Below are positions 45,355 to 53,323 of a DNA stretch of 64,000 bases, in pieces. A program made the position numbers and the translations under genes. This DNA comes from Sinimarinibacterium arenosum. Its GTDB lineage: Bacteria; Pseudomonadota; Gammaproteobacteria; Nevskiales; Nevskiaceae. The notes beneath the pieces were generated by a model, which had not been told where the DNA came from, made no database searches, and was given only the letters and a program-made list of their open reading frames with translations. How positions within the stretch are numbered: position 1 is the stretch's first letter; each line of letters begins with the position of its first letter. The stretch covers positions 124,001 through 188,000 of the forward strand of contig NZ_SUKF01000009.1 in the NCBI RefSeq assembly GCF_005047655.1, given 5' to 3'.

Positions 45355-45429
45355 CAGGAGGGGCCCTTGCTTCGCGAACGCCGCAGACCAACTGACAGAC
45401 CATCGCCCAGACCTCGTGCTGGGAGCGAC

Positions 45430-45780
45430 GTGTGGGTGGAGATCTACGGTCCCGATTCAGGGCTCGTGGAGGACTTCAGTCGCCGGTTCAAGGCTCGGCT
45501 CAAGGATCGGGCGCTGTCGTACACCGGACCCGCGGCGAGCAGGGCATCGCGTTGGTTCTCCTTGCGCGATTACGCCGATCGGTACAACGGAGCGGAGGAG
45601 CGGAAGGCTAGATGCCTCGTTCACCGGTATGCGGTGCTGTCTATTACTCAAGCATTCGTGGATGAGCTTCTGCAATTCACGGCGCCGACAGGGCTTCGGG
45701 TCATGGTCCGTACCCGGTCGAAGAGGTTGCCAGCTGCGCCGATAGTCACCGGCGCGGTTTCCAACTGGCAGGACGAGTAG
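45430..45780 (+). CDS. Hypothetical protein
   Basis: 116 residues from a GTG at 45430 (GGGAG upstream). An in-frame TTG at 45367 has AGGAGG before it, but the added 21 residues are Arg/Pro-rich and gene-unlike. Mixed alpha/beta composition with a basic C-terminal third (VMVRTRSKRLPAAP). It has its own promoter-like element. Not recognised. Confidence 0.5.
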   Translation: MWVEIYGPDSGLVEDFSRRFKARLKDRALSYTGPAASRASRWFSLRDYADRYNGAEERKARCLVHRYAVLSITQAFVDELLQFTAPTGLRVMVRTRSKRLPAAPIVTGAVSNWQDE

Positions 45781-45808
45781 GATTTCTCTTACACGGGGGT
45801 TGATTGAT

Positions 45809-46369
45809 ATGATGACAAACTCAGTCTCACTACAGCCCAATACTGCCCTTCTTGTGTCGCAGAAACACAAAACACGCCTGTCCAGTCACGACATGATCAC
45901 GATGGGCCAGCTCGAAGCCGCGCTTCACCAGGCGGGAGCCGGCTATGCGCGTTGGGAGCTGTGCGCTCAGTACGCGATCGTCGGACAACTCTCCTTGGTG
46001 GGGCTCGCTGTCCTGTTCGGCGTGCAGGTGAATCAGCTCGCAGCGCCAACCCTTCTGGGAGTCTTCCTGTGGGCCTGCGTCGCGGTGGGTTTCCACATTG
46101 CCCGCAATCGTCTGTGGATGTCGGAATCCTGGCTGTTGAGCGCCCTGACCGTGCATGCGTTCGAGGTCCCGGAAGACCTGATGAAGCACATTCGCCCAGG
46201 TGGCAGCGTCCGCTGGGGGGTGGCCCGGAGCTGGCTGGCGCGCTGGAAGGCGGCTGTGAGCCTGCCGGTCGCCGCGCGCGAGTCTGAGCCTACCGCAGCG
46301 CCGAAGGATGGTCAGCACCCGCCGCAGGTTCGCGTTCCGCGGACGAAGCTCGGGGATAGCCTCGACTGA
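45809..46369 (+). CDS. Small membrane protein
   Basis: 186 residues from the ATG at 45809 (GGGGG eight bases upstream). Two membrane helices (about 56-74 and 78-98) form a hairpin between a helical N-terminal part and a basic, Pro-rich C-terminal tail, both probably cytoplasmic. No enzymatic motif. It stands alone before the toxin-antitoxin operon. Not recognised. Confidence 0.6.
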   Translation: MMTNSVSLQPNTALLVSQKHKTRLSSHDMITMGQLEAALHQAGAGYARWELCAQYAIVGQLSLVGLAVLFGVQVNQLAAPTLLGVFLWACVAVGFHIARNRLWMSESWLLSALTVHAFEVPEDLMKHIRPGGSVRWGVARSWLARWKAAVSLPVAARESEPTAAPKDGQHPPQVRVPRTKLGDSLD

Positions 46370-46432
46370 GCTGTGCCCACGCGTCGGGCACAGGCCCCCG
46401 CTGCTGTCGACTCCCGGAGCGATCGCCCTAGT

Positions 46433-46459
46433 GTGGTCATTTTCTGGCATAATGACCAC
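46433..46459 (+). promoter_or_regulatory. Perfect palindrome operator and promoter of the toxin-antitoxin operon
   Basis: GTGGTCAT (46433-46440) and ATGACCAC (46452-46459) are perfect 8-bp inverted arms 11 bp apart, flanking TTTTCTGGCATA. CATAAT (46448-46453) fits a -10 element inside it, so the operator would block the promoter. Typical for Phd-family autoregulation. Confidence 0.6.
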
Positions 46460-46481
46460 GTCAACAACGGAGTTATGCGTC

Positions 46482-46829
46482 GTGGCACATGTGATCCAAA
46501 TTGAGTCGACGCGCGCTAAAGCGGGGTTTTCTCGACTCCCGTCTGAGGCTGCGGTTAATGATCTTGCGATTACCAAGCACGGGGCGATTGAAGCGTATGT
46601 GCTATCCCCGAGTCGGTACCGGAGATTGATTGCGCTGGATTTGGCTGGAGCTGAGCCATTGCAGCGTCTTGAGGCTGAATTTCACGAATTGGTTGCAGGC
46701 ATGCAGACCCCGGAACATGCCGCTGCGGCGGACAGGTTGGCGACTGACTCGCTGGAAAACATTCTGGCCGGTGGTGCGGGGCCCAATGCTGCAGTGCCAA
46801 AGCGGAGCGGGCGCGCAGCCGGTCGGTAG
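46482..46829 (+). CDS. Phd/YefM-like antitoxin
   Basis: 115 residues from a GTG at 46482 (CGGAG upstream; an in-frame ATG at 46452 lies inside the operator). The first 50 residues follow the Phd pattern: VIQIESTRAKAGFSRLPSEA, then DLAITKHGAIEAYVLSPSRYRRL, a dimeric DNA-binding fold. The C-terminal half (EFHELVAGMQTPEHAAAADR) should bind and neutralise the toxin. Directly upstream of the zeta-like toxin gene (9 bp gap). Confidence 0.75.
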   Translation: MAHVIQIESTRAKAGFSRLPSEAAVNDLAITKHGAIEAYVLSPSRYRRLIALDLAGAEPLQRLEAEFHELVAGMQTPEHAAAADRLATDSLENILAGGAGPNAAVPKRSGRAAGR

Positions 46830-46838
46830 TCGTTGCTG

Positions 46839-47462
46839 ATGGCGGGGACTATTCTGGTTGCGGCCGGCACCAATGGAGCGGGCAAGAGCTCCATTGTGCA
46901 GCCTTTTATTGAGGCTCAGGGCGGCAGCTATTTCAACCCGGATACACAAGCACGTAAGCTGGTATCACTGGGGATCCCCCAGAATGATGCCAACGCCTTC
47001 GCATGGCAGCAGGGGCACGACCAGCTCACACGCTCAATTGAGAGTGATCAGTCGTTCGCGTTTGAAACCACGCTTGGGGGCCATTCGATCGCCTACCAGC
47101 TGATGCGTGCGCTTGCCTTCAAGCGGCGATTGATCATCCTGTACGTGGGGCTAAGCTCGGTTGACCTGCATATTCAACGCGTCCAAGCGCGGGTCGCAAC
47201 GGGCGGGCACGATATCCCCGAGGACAAGATTCGACTCCGGTATCGGGAAAGCCGGGCGCGTCTGCTGTCGTTCATTGGAACTGACGCAACTGTGCGAGTA
47301 TGGGACAACAGCGTGCAATCGGTCACTGGCCAGCCTTCGGGGGCGACTGAAGTATTTCGCGTGGAGGGGAGGCGCCTGGTGTTTCCCGTTGGGCGCGACA
47401 TGACGGCAACACCGCAATGGGCGCAGCCGCTACTCGCACAAGCGATCCGGCTCCGGTTGTGA
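46839..47462 (+). CDS. Zeta/PezT-like toxin kinase
   Basis: 207 residues from the ATG at 46839. P-loop AGTNGAGKSS near residues 9-18, then FNPDTQARKL, QSFAFETTLGG and a C-terminal Arg-rich region (KIRLRYRESRARLLSF). This is the zeta-toxin pattern: phosphorylation of UDP-N-acetylglucosamine, which blocks cell-wall synthesis. The pairing with a Phd-type rather than an epsilon antitoxin is known from Proteobacteria. Probably a plasmid-addiction module. Confidence 0.82.
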   Translation: MAGTILVAAGTNGAGKSSIVQPFIEAQGGSYFNPDTQARKLVSLGIPQNDANAFAWQQGHDQLTRSIESDQSFAFETTLGGHSIAYQLMRALAFKRRLIILYVGLSSVDLHIQRVQARVATGGHDIPEDKIRLRYRESRARLLSFIGTDATVRVWDNSVQSVTGQPSGATEVFRVEGRRLVFPVGRDMTATPQWAQPLLAQAIRLRL

Positions 47463-47564
47463 CGCGGCTTTGGCTCCTTTCGTAGCGATTGCGAATAAAC
47501 CGCGGGGCGTCAGCCATTCGGGGCTTGCTTTGTGCGCCGATTGTGCACCGATTTTCATTCCAGA

Positions 47565-47966
47565 ATGCCCATGACGACACCTACGCTCACTCGCGCGCCA
47601 GCCAATATCGATGGCCTCCTGATGCAGCTCAAGGATGACTCCCGCCCGGCGACTATCTCCCCGGTAAAGTTTGCGTCGGCCTTGGACTATCAACTTCAAG
47701 ACTTCGCCGCGCTGGCGCATGTCCATCGCAACACGGTGCGCAACAACCCGAATTCACCGGACCTGCAGCGGTTCATGCGAGATTCGGTGCGGGTATTGCA
47801 GGCGGCGGCCGATTTGCGTGGTAGCGTCGGCGATGCGCTGTTCTGGTTCCGCAATCATCCGATTCGCGACTTCGACCGCAAGACAGCGGATCTCCTGGTA
47901 TCCGAGGGCAAAACGGATGCCGTGTTGGGATATCTGGATAGCCTTGAGGCTGGGGCGACTGGTTGA
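47565..47966 (+). CDS. Lone MbcA/ParS-type (DUF2384) antitoxin
   Basis: 133 residues from the ATG at 47565 (a second ATG at 47571). An N-terminal helix-turn-helix (YQLQDFAALAHVHRNTVRNN) is followed by the toxin-binding domain (ALFWFRNHPIRDFDRKTADL, then GKTDAVLGYLDSLEAG), as in antitoxins of RES-domain NAD-degrading toxins. No RES toxin follows: the next frames are closed and a repeat cluster begins. Either an orphan antitoxin or a partner of the preceding toxin operon. Confidence 0.78.
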   Translation: MPMTTPTLTRAPANIDGLLMQLKDDSRPATISPVKFASALDYQLQDFAALAHVHRNTVRNNPNSPDLQRFMRDSVRVLQAAADLRGSVGDALFWFRNHPIRDFDRKTADLLVSEGKTDAVLGYLDSLEAGATG

Positions 47967-48035
47967 AGCTGGACAGCCTGCTGCCGGAGCTGATTTGATC
48001 CGTTTGCCCAAAAATGCGCCCTCTTCGAGAAAGCT

Positions 48036-48126
48036 GTTGTCACAGCGACAACTGAATTGCATAGATGTTGTCGTAGCGACACCGGCAAATGAGATTGTTG
48101 TCGCAGCAAGCGTACTTTTTGTCGCG
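48036..48126. repeat. Cluster of TTGTCGC-type repeats (iteron or operator array)
   Basis: GTTGTC repeats start at 48036, 48067 and 48097, spaced 31 and 30 bp, about three helical turns. The first is a near-perfect inverted repeat, GTTGTC-acagc-GACAAC; the second is GTTGTC-gtagc-GACACC; the third keeps the left half only. More half-sites lie near 48118 and, inverted, near 48160. No Rep gene is adjacent. Confidence 0.65.
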
Positions 48127-48171
48127 AACGGATCCACGTCGTGTCGTTACGTGCCAGGCGCGACAAGCTGA

Positions 48172-49017
48172 CTAGGTTTTATTGCCGTATCGGCTGCGCA
48201 AGAATCGAGGGGCACCCGCTTTGAGCGGATCGGCTCGCCGCAGCGCCTTGGTTGCCCGATCCAGCTGAGCTTGAAGCGCCGCTATCGTGGTGGCACTGGC
48301 CTGTGCCGCGCCTTCAAGGTTCTGTGCAGTGCTCGCGATCTGGTCGCGCTCCAACTCTGCCTTTACTGCACGGGCTGTGAGCGACTTCAGACGGAGTGCC
48401 GACTCAGCGCGTTCTTTTTCGATCGTTTCTGTGGCCGCTGACAACTGCTCCTCCAGTTTGGCGAGCTGCGTTGTCGCCTTCTGCAAGGCGTCGCCTCGCT
48501 CGTGGATCTCTGTGCGTGCAGCGGCGAGCTGCTGGGCGGTCGCTGCCTGCTCGCTCTTCGCATCCTGCAGTTGCCGGGATCGCTCGGTCAGGTCACGACG
48601 CGCCTGGTCGAGTTCCTCACTGATGTACCTGAGCGACGACTGCGTAACCGTGGCTTTGGCTTCTGCGGCTTTGGCCTGCTGATCTGCGGCATCCCGCTCC
48701 GCGCGCATGGCATCGCGCTCGGCGAGGGCCGCCGCAGACAGCGCCTGTGCCGCCCGCGTTTCGGCCTCGCGTACGATGCGCACGAGCTCCCGCGCGGGTT
48801 CAACGAGCTCCGGCGGCAACCCAGGCGGCACCTCGCCCTGCGCCTTTGACACGAGTTCCGCGCATACCTGTTTGAGGTGGCGGTGCACGGTCTCATGCGA
48901 ACCGCTGCCGCGTTCGGCAATGACATCCCGCACGGAAGGGAAGAACCCATTCTTTTCCATAAACGACAGGACGGCAGCCTGCGTGTCCTTGTAGCTCTGC
49001 GTGCGCGATTCAGTCAT
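48172..49017 (-). CDS. kfrA: KfrA-like DNA-binding coiled-coil protein
   Basis: 281 residues. The N-terminal KfrA domain (TQAAVLSFMEKNGFFPSVRD to HETVHRHLKQVCAEL, residues 12-55) binds DNA. From about residue 80 nearly the whole protein is an uninterrupted Ala/Glu/Arg coiled coil (AERDAMRAERDAADQQAKAA and similar). KfrA of IncP/IncU plasmids is an autoregulated accessory partition protein that forms multimers. The intergenic region to the next gene carries a perfect operator-like palindrome. Confidence 0.88.
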   Translation of the reverse strand: MTESRTQSYKDTQAAVLSFMEKNGFFPSVRDVIAERGSGSHETVHRHLKQVCAELVSKAQGEVPPGLPPELVEPARELVRIVREAETRAAQALSAAALAERDAMRAERDAADQQAKAAEAKATVTQSSLRYISEELDQARRDLTERSRQLQDAKSEQAATAQQLAAARTEIHERGDALQKATTQLAKLEEQLSAATETIEKERAESALRLKSLTARAVKAELERDQIASTAQNLEGAAQASATTIAALQAQLDRATKALRRADPLKAGAPRFLRSRYGNKT

Positions 49018-49063
49018 TGGGGGGTCTCTCGGGCGCCTTCGGGCAGCGCTTTTGGCATAGACT

Positions 49064-49150
49064 AGCGTAACGCCAAACAGACGTACACTGTGTTACGCCG
49101 GATGGCTTGCGGTTGTGATAACCCTAATTATCACAACTGTAACGGCCAAA
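49064..49150. promoter_or_regulatory. Operator region between kfrA and the 49244 gene
   Basis: GTTGTGATAA (49112-49121) and TTATCACAAC (49128-49137) form a perfect 10-bp inverted repeat with a 6-bp spacer. CGTAAC near 49065 and GTTACG near 49093 form a second, wider pair, and GTAACGG follows near 49139. Probable KfrA autoregulatory sites. Confidence 0.6.
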
Positions 49151-49194
49151 CTTACTCACAGCCTTATGTGCAGTCGCCCCGACGGGCGCGGCGG

Positions 49195-49207
49195 GCGTCT
49201 ATAGGGG
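49195..49207 (+). promoter_or_regulatory. GCGTCTATAGGGG element
   Basis: A perfect copy, 36 bp before the ATG at 49244. The short hairpin CCGGCG-attt-CGCCGG lies between it and the gene. Confidence 0.45.
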
Positions 49208-49243
49208 GAACCGGCGATTTCGCCGGCCTGAATCGGAGTTCCT

Positions 49244-50071
49244 ATGAATAGCACCAGCGAAGCCGCGTCCCGATCCCTGCCTTCGGCAACCACCGCCGGC
49301 CCGACCGTGCTGGCATTGCCGGTTGCGCCGGGAGGGTCGGGCGAGGCCATCACTGTCGACCTTGCCGGAGAGGCCACGACGATATTCATCGTTGGAGTTG
49401 CTGGGACCGGAAAAACGGTGGCTGCCCTGACTCTGGCGCGGCAGCTGCTTGAGCGTGGGGCTCCAGAGGTTCACTACTGCACTCCGGCAGCACCGGCGTA
49501 CGTCACTATGGGGGCTGCCCCGTCGACACCCCGCGATTGCCCCAATCAATCATTCGCATCCATCGCAGAACCCTTGGCGAGCGATCTCGGAATGCGCCTT
49601 CTCAAATCAATGGGAGATGCCTTTCCGGATCGTGTACGAACGCATGTGGATGAAGGCCGCTCGGTTGAGGCTGTTGAGGCTGCGTGCAGCGGGGCCCCTG
49701 GTGGGGCCGTTATCGTCGTGGACGATCTCCACCCGACACACTGGACAGCCGATCGACTCCTCAACCTCATGAGTGGCTGCTCCGAGCGACGACAAACCCT
49801 CGTTTCCCCCTGCCAGGCCCTGCCGGAAATCCCGATGGAGCGTCTACCCGAGTTCTTTGGTCTCTTGTCGGCGTTGATGATGGGGCGGCTGTCTGCCTTC
49901 GCGTTGGGGCGGGTGTTCCCCACAACGTCAGAAGACATCTTGGAGGCCTTGGAGCGGCTCGACTACACAAGCCCGGAGTCGCGGGATTTTGTCGCCATGA
50001 GTTCGAATCCCCCGCAAGTTGGCATTGTCCGCATTGATGCGCCTGCGGGGTGGCGGGGCGCGCTCGTTTGA
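49244..50071 (+). CDS. P-loop NTPase, function unknown
   Basis: 275 residues from the ATG at 49244 (CGGAG upstream). Walker A GVAGTGKT near residue 50 and Walker B AVIVVDDLH near 158 mark an ATPase of the motor/ATP-binding type. The size is half that of a VirD4 coupling protein, and no membrane helix is present. It is divergent from kfrA behind a promoter element. Plausibly involved in DNA transfer or partition, but this is unproven. Confidence 0.7.
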   Translation: MNSTSEAASRSLPSATTAGPTVLALPVAPGGSGEAITVDLAGEATTIFIVGVAGTGKTVAALTLARQLLERGAPEVHYCTPAAPAYVTMGAAPSTPRDCPNQSFASIAEPLASDLGMRLLKSMGDAFPDRVRTHVDEGRSVEAVEAACSGAPGGAVIVVDDLHPTHWTADRLLNLMSGCSERRQTLVSPCQALPEIPMERLPEFFGLLSALMMGRLSAFALGRVFPTTSEDILEALERLDYTSPESRDFVAMSSNPPQVGIVRIDAPAGWRGALV

Positions 50072-50125
50072 TGATGATGGGCACTGGCCGTCGACCGATA
50101 TCTAGCGAAAACTTAGGGGAATGGG

Positions 50126-50782
50126 ATGAAGCGAGAAACTCACCCGCCGGCCAACGCCGACCGGGAGGATGACAATGCGTCCGGCGCAGACGATCTTTCA
50201 CATTCGCAGCGGAAGGCGGCGCGAATTTCGCTGACGATCCTGCGGAACACCTTGGCACTCCCCCGCGCAGTCTATGTAACGCGCATGAACGCTCGGAATG
50301 CCGGCCCGTCGCCCGCACTGCGTATCATCGCCGCGCTCATTGGAGCGCTGGTGGCCGGCGTGATCGGGTGGCTCGCCCACGACGCCACATTCGGCGCCGC
50401 GTTTGCGAGCGCTACTGCGCTGGTTGTATCGGTGTTCGCTGGCGATCTTTGGATTCTCACTCCTTCATACAAACGCGATCGGCAGGCTGCGCTGGATGCA
50501 CGCAGCGCGCTGGTGCAGGCCATCCGCGATGCAGAAGCGACAAAGGAGCGGGGCTGGCTGATCCGATTCAGTTGCTTCCCGACCGGAACGACCGCAGACG
50601 CGTTTATCCCGTACTTTGAGGCCGCGTCCAACTTCGATCCGGAACAGTATCTGCAGGCGATCGAGGCCCTAGATCGCGCTATGGAAAGTCGGTACAAAGA
50701 GGACCGACTCCGTGACGCCAAGAACTTCGCGCGTGTGGAATGGCAGGCCGAAGCGGCGCGGAATCACCATCCGTCGATCTAG
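50126..50782 (+). CDS. Small membrane protein
   Basis: 218 residues from the ATG at 50126 (TTAGGGG upstream). A charged N-terminus, two membrane helices (about 70-92 and 97-116) and a helical cytoplasmic tail (RDRQAALDARSALVQAIRDA). The only Cys is in RFSCFPTG. It lies 54 bp after the NTPase gene and may act with it. Not recognised. Confidence 0.6.
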   Translation: MKRETHPPANADREDDNASGADDLSHSQRKAARISLTILRNTLALPRAVYVTRMNARNAGPSPALRIIAALIGALVAGVIGWLAHDATFGAAFASATALVVSVFAGDLWILTPSYKRDRQAALDARSALVQAIRDAEATKERGWLIRFSCFPTGTTADAFIPYFEAASNFDPEQYLQAIEALDRAMESRYKEDRLRDAKNFARVEWQAEAARNHHPSI

Positions 50783-50815
50783 CTCCTTCGACGTGCCGGA
50801 CATAGGAGAGCTGAA

Positions 50816-50845
50816 TGGACGGTACTGATTACGCGATCTTATAAT
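50816..50845 (+). promoter_or_regulatory. Sigma-70-type promoter
   Basis: TGGACG (50816-50821), 18 bp, then perfect TATAAT (50840-50845). Transcription would start near 50852 and make a leader of about 80 nt with hairpin CCACCGCC/GGCGGTTGG before the ATG at 50935. Confidence 0.7.
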
Positions 50846-50934
50846 CAACACGCGGCCCCACGCTGACCGCCGACTGTTTCTCGTTGACGAGCCACCGCCA
50901 CTCCGGCGGTTGGCCCTTACACGGAGAGAAACAG

Positions 50935-51336
50935 ATGAAGATCATCAACAGCGAAACCTTTCCCGCAATCATTCTTGGTTGCCAGTGCGACCATTGTGGT
51001 GCGCGCGTGGAGATGGGCGAGACCTACCGCCGCCGACAACTGGCCGATCCGACTGCTAAAAGCAGCGACGCCCAGCAAGGCCTGAAGCTGTCGCGCTATG
51101 TCAGCGTCGATATCGTCGAAGGTGGTCGGGTGGGGCGACTGGATATGTGCCCGACCTGTGCCGCCGGCTTCCTGCGGTCCGTCGCGGCCTACCTGCCGCG
51201 CCTGCGCTCCATTGGCGAGACGCAGGACGGAACTATCGGCCTCAACCGAATCGGACGCTCGTATCGCTACCACGCGATCGACGCAGAGACCGACCGTGTG
51301 TTCGAAATCAGTTCGTTCGTCGACGACGGGGCGTAA
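50935..51336 (+). CDS. Hypothetical protein with Cys motifs
   Basis: 133 residues from the ATG at 50935 (GGAGAG upstream). CQCDHC near residue 16-21 and CPTC near 72 could coordinate zinc, as in a treble-clef or ribbon. The C-terminal third is beta-rich (LNRIGRSYRYHAIDAETDRV). It has a strong promoter of its own and is followed by a hairpin. Possibly a small regulator; not recognised. Confidence 0.62.
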   Translation: MKIINSETFPAIILGCQCDHCGARVEMGETYRRRQLADPTAKSSDAQQGLKLSRYVSVDIVEGGRVGRLDMCPTCAAGFLRSVAAYLPRLRSIGETQDGTIGLNRIGRSYRYHAIDAETDRVFEISSFVDDGA

Positions 51337-51361
51337 CCTCATCGTCAATGAACGGCCAAAG

Positions 51362-51388
51362 CCCGCCAGCAAGCCGCTGGCGGGCCCG
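51362..51388 (+). terminator. Hairpin after the 50935 gene
   Basis: GCCCGCCAGC and GCTGGCGGGC form a perfect 10-bp stem with a short loop; the T-run after it is weak (GATTT). It closes the plus-strand gene. Between it and 51608 I see no gene. Confidence 0.6.
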
Positions 51389-51607
51389 ATTTGGCGCCAA
51401 GGCGCGCCCGCATGTTCGGCGGAGTGTCTGGCGGGTCCAGGCGTACCTGGTCGAGACGCAACGCCCAGGCAACCTGGCCGGAGGGGCCCGGGAAGTCCCG
51501 GTAGGGAATCCCATCGATAGGCGGTGCCGACGTTGCGGCAGCCCATCGATCAGCCCCGTCACCCCCGAGGCGCCGCCGCGAGGTGACCTGTGACGGTAGG
51601 CATGAGT

Positions 51608-51886
51608 TCAGACTTCGCCGCACCCCATCATGCCCCAGTAGATGGGCTCGACCGACGTGAAGATTCGCTGTGTGAGCAGCGGCGATTCGATGTGCCATTC
51701 GCCGTTGCGCGCCCAGACGCGCCACGGCTTGCCGTAGTGCTCCGCAGATGTGCAGCGGCCTTCGACCAGCTCGATCATGGCGCCGTTCTGAACGGTGGGG
51801 CCGACGCGGCGAGTGACGTCGACGGCCTGGGCCTGCGTGGCGACGAAGCCGAGCAGCGAAAGGCAGAGGGCGAGGATGTGTCTCAT
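51608..51886 (-). CDS. Small exported protein
   Basis: 92 residues with a signal peptide (ILALCLSLLGFVATQAQA, cleaved near residue 21). The mature part has two Cys (EGRCTSAEH and MMGCGEV) and a Trp-rich stretch (KPWRVWARNGEWHI). Its ATG overlaps the stop of the upstream gene on this strand (ATGA). Last gene of a four-gene minus-strand operon. Not recognised. Confidence 0.65.
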   Translation of the reverse strand: MRHILALCLSLLGFVATQAQAVDVTRRVGPTVQNGAMIELVEGRCTSAEHYGKPWRVWARNGEWHIESPLLTQRIFTSVEPIYWGMMGCGEV

Positions 51887-52443
51887 GAGAGCTCCTGACT
51901 AAGTGAGGGAGAATTCCGCTCCTGGGACGCACCGCGGCGTCGCCTCTGTTGCGGCCGCATCTGGTCGTGGCCCAGCTTCGCCAGCGCGATGGCGTGCCGG
52001 ACCTCAGTCTTTTGCATGCCGTCGGCGACCTCGGCGCCGTGGTACTCAGCGGCCTGCAGATCCTCCTCGCTGGGCGGCTCATACATGCCGATCACAGAGG
52101 AGGCCTCCAGGCTGGTGAGCGCGTGGGCGTCGAGATCGAGCTGATGCTCGGCGCAGACACGGCGCAGCCTCCATGCCTGCTTCTCGCTCACCGCTCGGCG
52201 GTGCATCGTGCTGCCGAAGTAGCTCACATGCTCGTTCAGGAACGGGAGGTGGACTTCGAGCAGCCAGCGGCGTTTGCGGCTACGCCTGGCCTCCAAATCG
52301 GCCCTGCGAGCCGCAGCCTCCGCGCGTTCACGTTTTACCGCGGCGATTCGGGTTCGCACCCAGCCGTCGAGGCGGATCGCGAGAATGCCGCAGATCATCG
52401 CGGCACCCAGCAACCCAAGTCCGAGCAGGTCGTTCTCGCTCAT
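51883..52443 (-). CDS. Membrane-anchored helical protein
   Basis: 186 residues, from an ATG at 52443 that overlaps the preceding stop. One N-terminal membrane helix (DLLGLGLLGAAMICGILAIR) is followed by a basic coiled coil (RERAEAAARRADLEARRSRK) and a globular C-terminal part. The longer frame upstream of 52443 conflicts with the better-supported 52440-53243 gene and is not used. Not recognised. Confidence 0.6.
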   Translation of the reverse strand: MSENDLLGLGLLGAAMICGILAIRLDGWVRTRIAAVKRERAEAAARRADLEARRSRKRRWLLEVHLPFLNEHVSYFGSTMHRRAVSEKQAWRLRRVCAEHQLDLDAHALTSLEASSVIGMYEPPSEEDLQAAEYHGAEVADGMQKTEVRHAIALAKLGHDQMRPQQRRRRGASQERNSPSLSQELS

Positions 52444-53243
52444 GCCGCCATCTCCTGCAGGTCGTACGCGGGCTTGAAGGCGTGGTTGAATGCCGCGCCA
52501 GTTTGGTCGTAGGTATCGGCGTAGCCGGTGCTGTCGAGGCGCACGCGGACCTTGCGGACGCCCCACACGCGCAGCTCCAGCGTCAGCACACCGGGGAGGC
52601 TGCGGAGGTTGGCCCAGCGATGTCGGCGGAAGATCGCCAGGCAACGCTGCAGGTCGTCCGGCGCCAGCGTTACCTGATCCGGCATGTCGGCGTCGAGCGC
52701 GATCGGCACGATGCCGAGATCGACCTTGACCAGCTCGCCGTCGGGGTTGGAGAGCACGTGTGCGCGCAGGTTGCTGCACTGGGATGGGGCCAGATCTGGA
52801 TCGCGCTCGGCGCAGTGCCATCGACGCTCTACCGGATCGGCCGTGGCTGCACACACGGCTTCCCACTTTGATGAACGCCAGGTCGACTCCAGCGGCGGCT
52901 CCGTTCGCTGGCCGGGCGCCAGCACCGTGGTGACGGCCCGGGTGTTTGCGTCGACGAGGATGCGGATGAACGTGCCAGTGGAAGCCTGATACGTCAGGTA
53001 CTGGATGGTTTCGTACGCGTTGCCGGGTTTGGTGCTGCGGCCCTTGGTGAGAACCGCGTGGTTTACCAGTACCACCGCGGTCTGCGGGTCGGCTCCGTGG
53101 CGACCCTGGAACTGCTCCAGCGCGTGGAGCGGCAGCAACAGGCCCTGGGCGCTGTGGACGTCGCGAGTCGAGTCGAGCCCCAGGGCTGCGTAGCGCGCGA
53201 TTCTGGTCTTCGTCGTTTGGAAGTTGTGCTTGTTGTTGGGCAT
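52440..53243 (-). CDS. Hypothetical protein
   Basis: 267 residues from an ATG at 53243. Alpha/beta composition with a Tyr/Gln-rich N-terminal half (NAYETIQYLTYQASTGTFIR) and a Leu-rich C-terminal half (LTLELRVWGVRKVRVRLDST). No signal peptide, membrane helix or catalytic motif seen. Second gene of the minus-strand operon; its stop overlaps the next ATG. Not recognised. Confidence 0.65.
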   Translation of the reverse strand: MPNNKHNFQTTKTRIARYAALGLDSTRDVHSAQGLLLPLHALEQFQGRHGADPQTAVVLVNHAVLTKGRSTKPGNAYETIQYLTYQASTGTFIRILVDANTRAVTTVLAPGQRTEPPLESTWRSSKWEAVCAATADPVERRWHCAERDPDLAPSQCSNLRAHVLSNPDGELVKVDLGIVPIALDADMPDQVTLAPDDLQRCLAIFRRHRWANLRSLPGVLTLELRVWGVRKVRVRLDSTGYADTYDQTGAAFNHAFKPAYDLQEMAA

Positions 53244-53323
53244 GAGTTCCCCCTGCCGCGAAGGCGGCCTTGAAATGGAAAAGAGACTGGAAGGCCGCGT
53301 TGCCGCGGCGAGAGTGATCGCGC

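Noticed and set aside
49244-50071. The NTPase as a VirD4 or TraD coupling protein
   Set aside because: It is too short and has no membrane anchor; only Walker motifs support it.
51883-52866. A 327-codon minus-strand frame
   Set aside because: Its first half overlaps the better-supported 52440-53243 gene; only the part from 52443 downstream is used.
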